8,092 bases of DNA from positions 1-8,092 of the forward strand of contig JASHVU010000033.1 in the NCBI GenBank assembly GCA_030044455.1, read 5' to 3'. The DNA is from Acidobacteriaceae bacterium. Its GTDB lineage: Bacteria > Acidobacteriota > Terriglobia > Terriglobales > Acidobacteriaceae. Position numbers and translations under genes: made by a program. The notes below the pieces were generated by a model that saw nothing but the letters and a program-made list of their open reading frames with translations, was not told the origin of the DNA and made no database searches. Positions 5,635 through 8,092 of the stretch are shown piece by piece. Numbering within the stretch: the stretch's first letter is position 1; every line of letters starts with the position of its first letter.

Positions 5635-6348
5635 TTACTCCGCAGGCGCAATGGGCTTGGTCGGTGGGGTCAGCGCGAATCCCTTGCGCACCAGAGCGAA
5701 TCCCGGCTGCGGCAGTTCGGCCTGCAGGAGCTGATTCTCCGGCCCTGAGAAGAGATCGGTTTTGGCTCCCGCGATGGTGGCCACAAGGTGATGGACAACG
5801 ATCGGTTTGCCGCCGAGGGTTCCTTTTTGATCGGCGTAGGTTGCAAGTGTGACCGGCTCAATGGACCCGGCATCCTTGGGAACAATGACCCAGAGGTCGC
5901 GATTGTTTTGGGTGACTGCGAGCGTAAGCAGCGTCTCGAGCGCGCCGGGATCGAAGTCGGGAAGGAAGACCGCAGCCTGGTGGCCGGCGAGCCGCGTGGT
6001 GGTGCTGCGGCCATTGGCCGAGATGTTCAATAGAAGCTGAGCTTCGTCGGGCTTGCAGACCGCGGTCGCCGCCGAACCGTTCACCGTGGCGCTCAGCAGC
6101 ACATGCACCAGATTGTTGCCCGGGGTCAGCCGCTCAGTCTTCGAGAGCGCGTAATCCAGCCCCTGCATGTCTACCTTGACCATCGAGGACGAATCGTAGC
6201 CGTCGTTTGTCGCCGTCACGTGGAAGGAAGCTGTGCCGGTCTGGTGGCCGTTCTCAGCGACAATAAACTCGCCGGACTGTGCGGCGAGAGGCGAAACGGC
6301 GGAGACGAGAGCCAGGGCAAACCACAAAAATCGGCGTGCGAAAGTCAT
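5635..6348 (-). CDS. Exported protein of unknown function
   Basis: Predicted 237 residues. I do not recognise the family. The N-terminus is a clear Sec signal peptide: MTFARRF, a hydrophobic core (LWFALALVSAVSPL), and a likely cleavage after AAQ or LAA near residue 24. The mature part is rich in Thr, Ala, Val and Gly with alternating hydrophobic stretches (FIVAENGHQTGTASFHV, VHVLLSATVNG, AQLLLNISANG, PIVVHHLVATIAG), suggesting mostly beta structure. There is a single cysteine (AVCKPDE), so no disulfide, and no lipobox. No catalytic motif is evident. The C-terminus is proline-rich (LTPPTKPIAPAE). The start has no clear ribosome binding site: TATATATACGGA lies directly before the ATG on the minus strand, which looks more like a -10 box of a leaderless or very short-leader transcript. 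The protein probably acts in the periplasm or at the envelope. Confidence 0.75.
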   Translation of the reverse strand: MTFARRFLWFALALVSAVSPLAAQSGEFIVAENGHQTGTASFHVTATNDGYDSSSMVKVDMQGLDYALSKTERLTPGNNLVHVLLSATVNGSAATAVCKPDEAQLLLNISANGRSTTTRLAGHQAAVFLPDFDPGALETLLTLAVTQNNRDLWVIVPKDAGSIEPVTLATYADQKGTLGGKPIVVHHLVATIAGAKTDLFSGPENQLLQAELPQPGFALVRKGFALTPPTKPIAPAE

Positions 6349-6361
6349 TCCGTATATATAG
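6349..6361 (-). promoter_or_regulatory. TATATATA box directly upstream of the exported-protein start
   Basis: Read on the minus strand, TCTATATATACGGA ends at the ATG. A -10 element here would put the transcription start at or very near the start codon. No good -35 box is visible. The prediction rests on position and composition only. Confidence 0.35.
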
Positions 6362-6393
6362 ACACGGATTTGGGGATTGGGTTGCAGAAGGAC

Positions 6394-6448
6394 AGCTTTT
6401 AGCTTTTTAGCTTCTAGCTGCCAGCTGCCAGCTTCGAGTTCTTAGCTC
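6394..6448. repeat. Period-7 AGCTNCT repeat, second locus
   Basis: Eight units follow one another: AGCTTTT, AGCTTTTT (8 bases), AGCTTCT, AGCTGCC, AGCTGCC, AGCTTCG, AGTTCTT, AGCTC. The unit matches the repeat after ahcY at 4411-4445, and both are in the same orientation. The tract lies between two minus-strand genes, upstream of the 5635-6348 gene. The rest of the spacer (6449-6509) shows nothing that I can name. Confidence 0.8.
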
Positions 6449-6509
6449 AAATACGAGGCGGGGCTTAAGCTTTGCGGCTGGTTGAGGTCTGCCGGGATAG
6501 GGTTGATCT

Positions 6510-6549
6510 CCCACCCCAGGCGCAAAAGACAAAACGCGCCCAGGGTGGG
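6510..6549 (-). terminator. Large GC-rich hairpin after the beta-helix gene
   Basis: CCCACCCCAGGCGC (6510-6523) and GCGCCCAGGGTGGG (6536-6549) pair at 12 of 14 positions around a 12-base A/C-rich loop. It lies 22 bases past the minus-strand stop of the beta-helix gene. No T-run follows on that strand (GAGATCAACC), but its strength makes it a likely 3'-end or transcript-stabilising structure. It may also be a dispersed repeat. Confidence 0.5.
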
Positions 6550-6571
6550 CACCTGACATCGAGTCAGCCTT

Positions 6572-7939
6572 TTACAGCGACGAAATCAGCTTTCGATAGG
6601 TCGCCTCCTGTGCTTTAACCCGGCTGGTGTCTGGGGCTTGCGGAAGAGATAAGCCGTGGAATCGTGGACCGAAGGTATTGGGCACATTGCACGGCGGCCC
6701 AAATCCAAAAGGGCCGGGACGTGATGTTTCATCGCTGACCAGCCAAGACGATGAGTCGCATACGATGGGTCCGCCCTGGTTATTGGTCAAGGTCGCACCG
6801 GAAGCATCAACGCTGGAATTGTCGAGCGCAAGGACGCCCGGACCGCCGTTTTGGGAGATTTGGCCGCCGCGAATGTAGGCTTCAGAGTTGCCATCCACGC
6901 GGACGCCCGCGCGCGCCGGGTAGGTTGTCTCGGGGCCGGTGCCGTTGTTGGTGATCAGGTCGTCGCCATTGATAAAAACCTGGCTGTGACCGAACACATC
7001 GACACCTGCGTCGGGTTCGCCGGTGATCTGGACGCCGTTCCAAAGCGTAAGCTGGCTGCCCATTCCAACGTAGACGCCGACAGGGCCGTTCCCGCTGATC
7101 ACATTGGTCTGCCAGGGTCCGGTTCCGCTCGGCGCCGCGCCACTGAGGCTGATTTCGGAGCCTTCGTTAATGGAAACGCCACCGGCCTGATTCCCAGAGA
7201 TCACATTGGGGCCGGCGGCGAGGTCCCACACATAGAGAACCGCGCGCGCATGTCCCTGGAACTGGATGCCGTATCCGGATGCATCGCCGGTAAGTACGGG
7301 ACCCGAAGCAGGGGCGGACGTGTTGTTTTCGATGATCAGGTTGCCGCTTGCGTTCATCACGCCGTCCTGCAACTGGATACCGCCGCCCACATTGTTGCTG
7401 ATATTGACGGGACCGGTGGCCCCGGTAAAACTGATGTCCCCGGAACCGGTTGCGTATACGCCGAAATTGCCGTTGTTATTGAAGGTCCCGGTGCCCTCGA
7501 CAGCCACAGACGAATCTGAAATGCTAAGACCGGTGCCGGCGTTGTTGCTGCTGGCGCAACTATCGAGGGCCACGTTGAGACTGTACGAGATGCCGATTCC
7601 GTTTCCAGATGACCCTGTGACATCCATCCCGTACAGGAACAAATTCTGCACACCGCTGATCGTCAGGCTGCCCTGCAGATTTGCCGTTTGTCCCCAGGGC
7701 GCGCCGATCCAGAGGTTGTTGAGGTCTGAGATGGTGACGTTTTCCGTACAGGGGCCGGTGATCTGAACGACAGCGCCATTGGTGAGAAGAGGCACTACCG
7801 AGTTGATGGTGGTGTACGCGCCAGGCGTATTACCGGTGCAGTCGACGACATATTGGCCGAGGACGCGTGTGGGAGCGAGCAGGACGAACGCTATTCCACA
7901 AAGAACTGCAACGGGAAGACCAAGTCTGATGGTCCGCAT
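6572..7939 (-). CDS. Secreted right-handed parallel beta-helix protein
   Basis: Predicted 455 residues from ATG at 7939. This start has the ribosome binding site AAGGAGG, 5 bases upstream, and begins a textbook signal peptide: MRTIRLGLP, hydrophobic VAVLCGIAFVLLAP, cleavage near VLG/QY at residue 28. The frame stays open upstream to 8071, but that extension would bury the signal peptide. The mature protein is rich in Gly, Asn, Ser and Val and has about 20-residue rungs of the pectate-lyase-like type: NLWIGAPWG, LTISGVQNLFLYGMDV, GIGISYSLNVALDSCASSNN, GLSISDSSVAVEG, NVISGNQAGGVSI, NVISGNGPVGVYVG, GVRVDGNSEAYIRGGQISQNGGPGVLALDNSSV. Two early cysteines (34 and 64) may form a disulfide. No acidic catalytic cluster of a known lyase or hydrolase is obvious, so enzyme activity is unproved. 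Such folds serve as polysaccharide-active enzymes, adhesins or surface proteins. The short tail after the helix (SRVKAQEATYRKLISSL) is helical and charged. Confidence 0.85.
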   Translation of the reverse strand: MRTIRLGLPVAVLCGIAFVLLAPTRVLGQYVVDCTGNTPGAYTTINSVVPLLTNGAVVQITGPCTENVTISDLNNLWIGAPWGQTANLQGSLTISGVQNLFLYGMDVTGSSGNGIGISYSLNVALDSCASSNNAGTGLSISDSSVAVEGTGTFNNNGNFGVYATGSGDISFTGATGPVNISNNVGGGIQLQDGVMNASGNLIIENNTSAPASGPVLTGDASGYGIQFQGHARAVLYVWDLAAGPNVISGNQAGGVSINEGSEISLSGAAPSGTGPWQTNVISGNGPVGVYVGMGSQLTLWNGVQITGEPDAGVDVFGHSQVFINGDDLITNNGTGPETTYPARAGVRVDGNSEAYIRGGQISQNGGPGVLALDNSSVDASGATLTNNQGGPIVCDSSSWLVSDETSRPGPFGFGPPCNVPNTFGPRFHGLSLPQAPDTSRVKAQEATYRKLISSL

Positions 7940-7943
7940 AGGG

Positions 7944-7950
7944 ACCTCCT
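7944..7950 (-). promoter_or_regulatory. Strong ribosome binding site of the beta-helix gene
   Basis: On the minus strand AAGGAGGTCCC precedes the ATG at 7939. It is the closest match to the anti-Shine-Dalgarno sequence in the window and decides the start in favour of 7939 over 8071. Confidence 0.85.
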
Positions 7951-8019
7951 TTTCGTTCAGTGTGAGTTTTTCCCATCGGGAAGCGGTGTCCAAGAATACT
8001 CTCACGAGGCTGTGAATGG

Positions 8020-8050
8020 AAACGGCCGACTCCAAGTGAGCCGGCCGTTT
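8020..8050. terminator. Bidirectional-looking hairpin upstream of the beta-helix gene
   Basis: AAACGGCCG (8020-8028) and CGGCCGTTT (8042-8050) are perfectly complementary, and an inner CTC/GAG adds three pairs after one mismatch. The stem is flanked by A-runs and T-runs on both strands, as in two-way intrinsic terminators. It probably ends a minus-strand gene beyond 8092 and separates it from the beta-helix gene. No gene is visible from 8051 to the end of the window. Confidence 0.55.
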
Positions 8051-8092
8051 GAAGAAGCCATGGTTCTCCACCCATCCTCGATCCGGCGAGGC

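Noticed and set aside
6851..7519. Plus-strand frame of 222 residues opposite the beta-helix gene
   Set aside because: The antisense of a Gly/Asn-rich gene stays open by composition. It has no ribosome binding site or recognisable domain.
7940..8071. Upstream extension of the beta-helix gene to ATG at 8071
   Set aside because: It would place 44 polar residues ahead of a clear signal peptide, cross the 8020-8050 hairpin, and ignore the strong ribosome binding site before 7939.
1..8092. Defence system, prophage or insertion sequence
   Set aside because: No transposase, integrase, nuclease, toxin or phage structural gene is visible. All recognised genes are metabolic, regulatory or exported proteins.

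Overview
The window looks like chromosomal DNA of an acidobacterium (class Terriglobia/Acidobacteriia). This is an inference from high GC content, long-form bacterial proteins, and dense intergenic palindromes of the 'GGC/GAC-TAAA-GCC/GTC' type and period-7 AGCTNCT repeats of the kind I recall from that phylum. No rRNA, tRNA, CRISPR array, transposase or phage gene is visible.

Region 1 (1-1579, + strand): the 3' part of a gene for a tandem STAS-domain protein, cut by the window start. It overlaps a membrane-anchored pentapeptide-repeat protein that probably starts at a GTG inside the STAS gene. The two are probably translationally coupled. The first STAS domain keeps the DSSG phospho-acceptor motif of anti-sigma-factor antagonists; the second has DRAG in its place.

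Region 2 (1610-5359): a methyl-cycle control module. On the minus strand is an ArsR-type winged-helix regulator fused to a class I SAM-dependent methyltransferase domain. Divergent from it, on the plus strand, are ahcY (S-adenosylhomocysteine hydrolase) and then metF (5,10-methylenetetrahydrofolate reductase). AhcY removes the product inhibitor SAH and yields homocysteine, and MetF supplies the methyl group for remethylation to methionine. The fused regulator has a SAM/SAH-binding fold and is a natural candidate sensor of this cycle. The linker between its two domains is partly encoded by two palindromic repeats related to a pair in the divergent intergenic region.

Region 3 (5360-8092): a repeat- and hairpin-rich spacer, then two minus-strand genes for exported proteins. 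One is an unrecognised protein of about 237 residues with a signal peptide. The other is a secreted, Gly/Asn/Ser-rich protein that looks like a right-handed parallel beta-helix, with a strong ribosome binding site. They are separated by period-7 repeats and a large GC-rich hairpin.

The most distinctive observations are the palindromes inside the regulator's coding sequence, the same repeat type beside the promoter it may control, the period-7 repeat at two intergenic sites, and the tandem STAS protein with one unphosphorylatable-looking domain coupled to a membrane pentapeptide-repeat protein.
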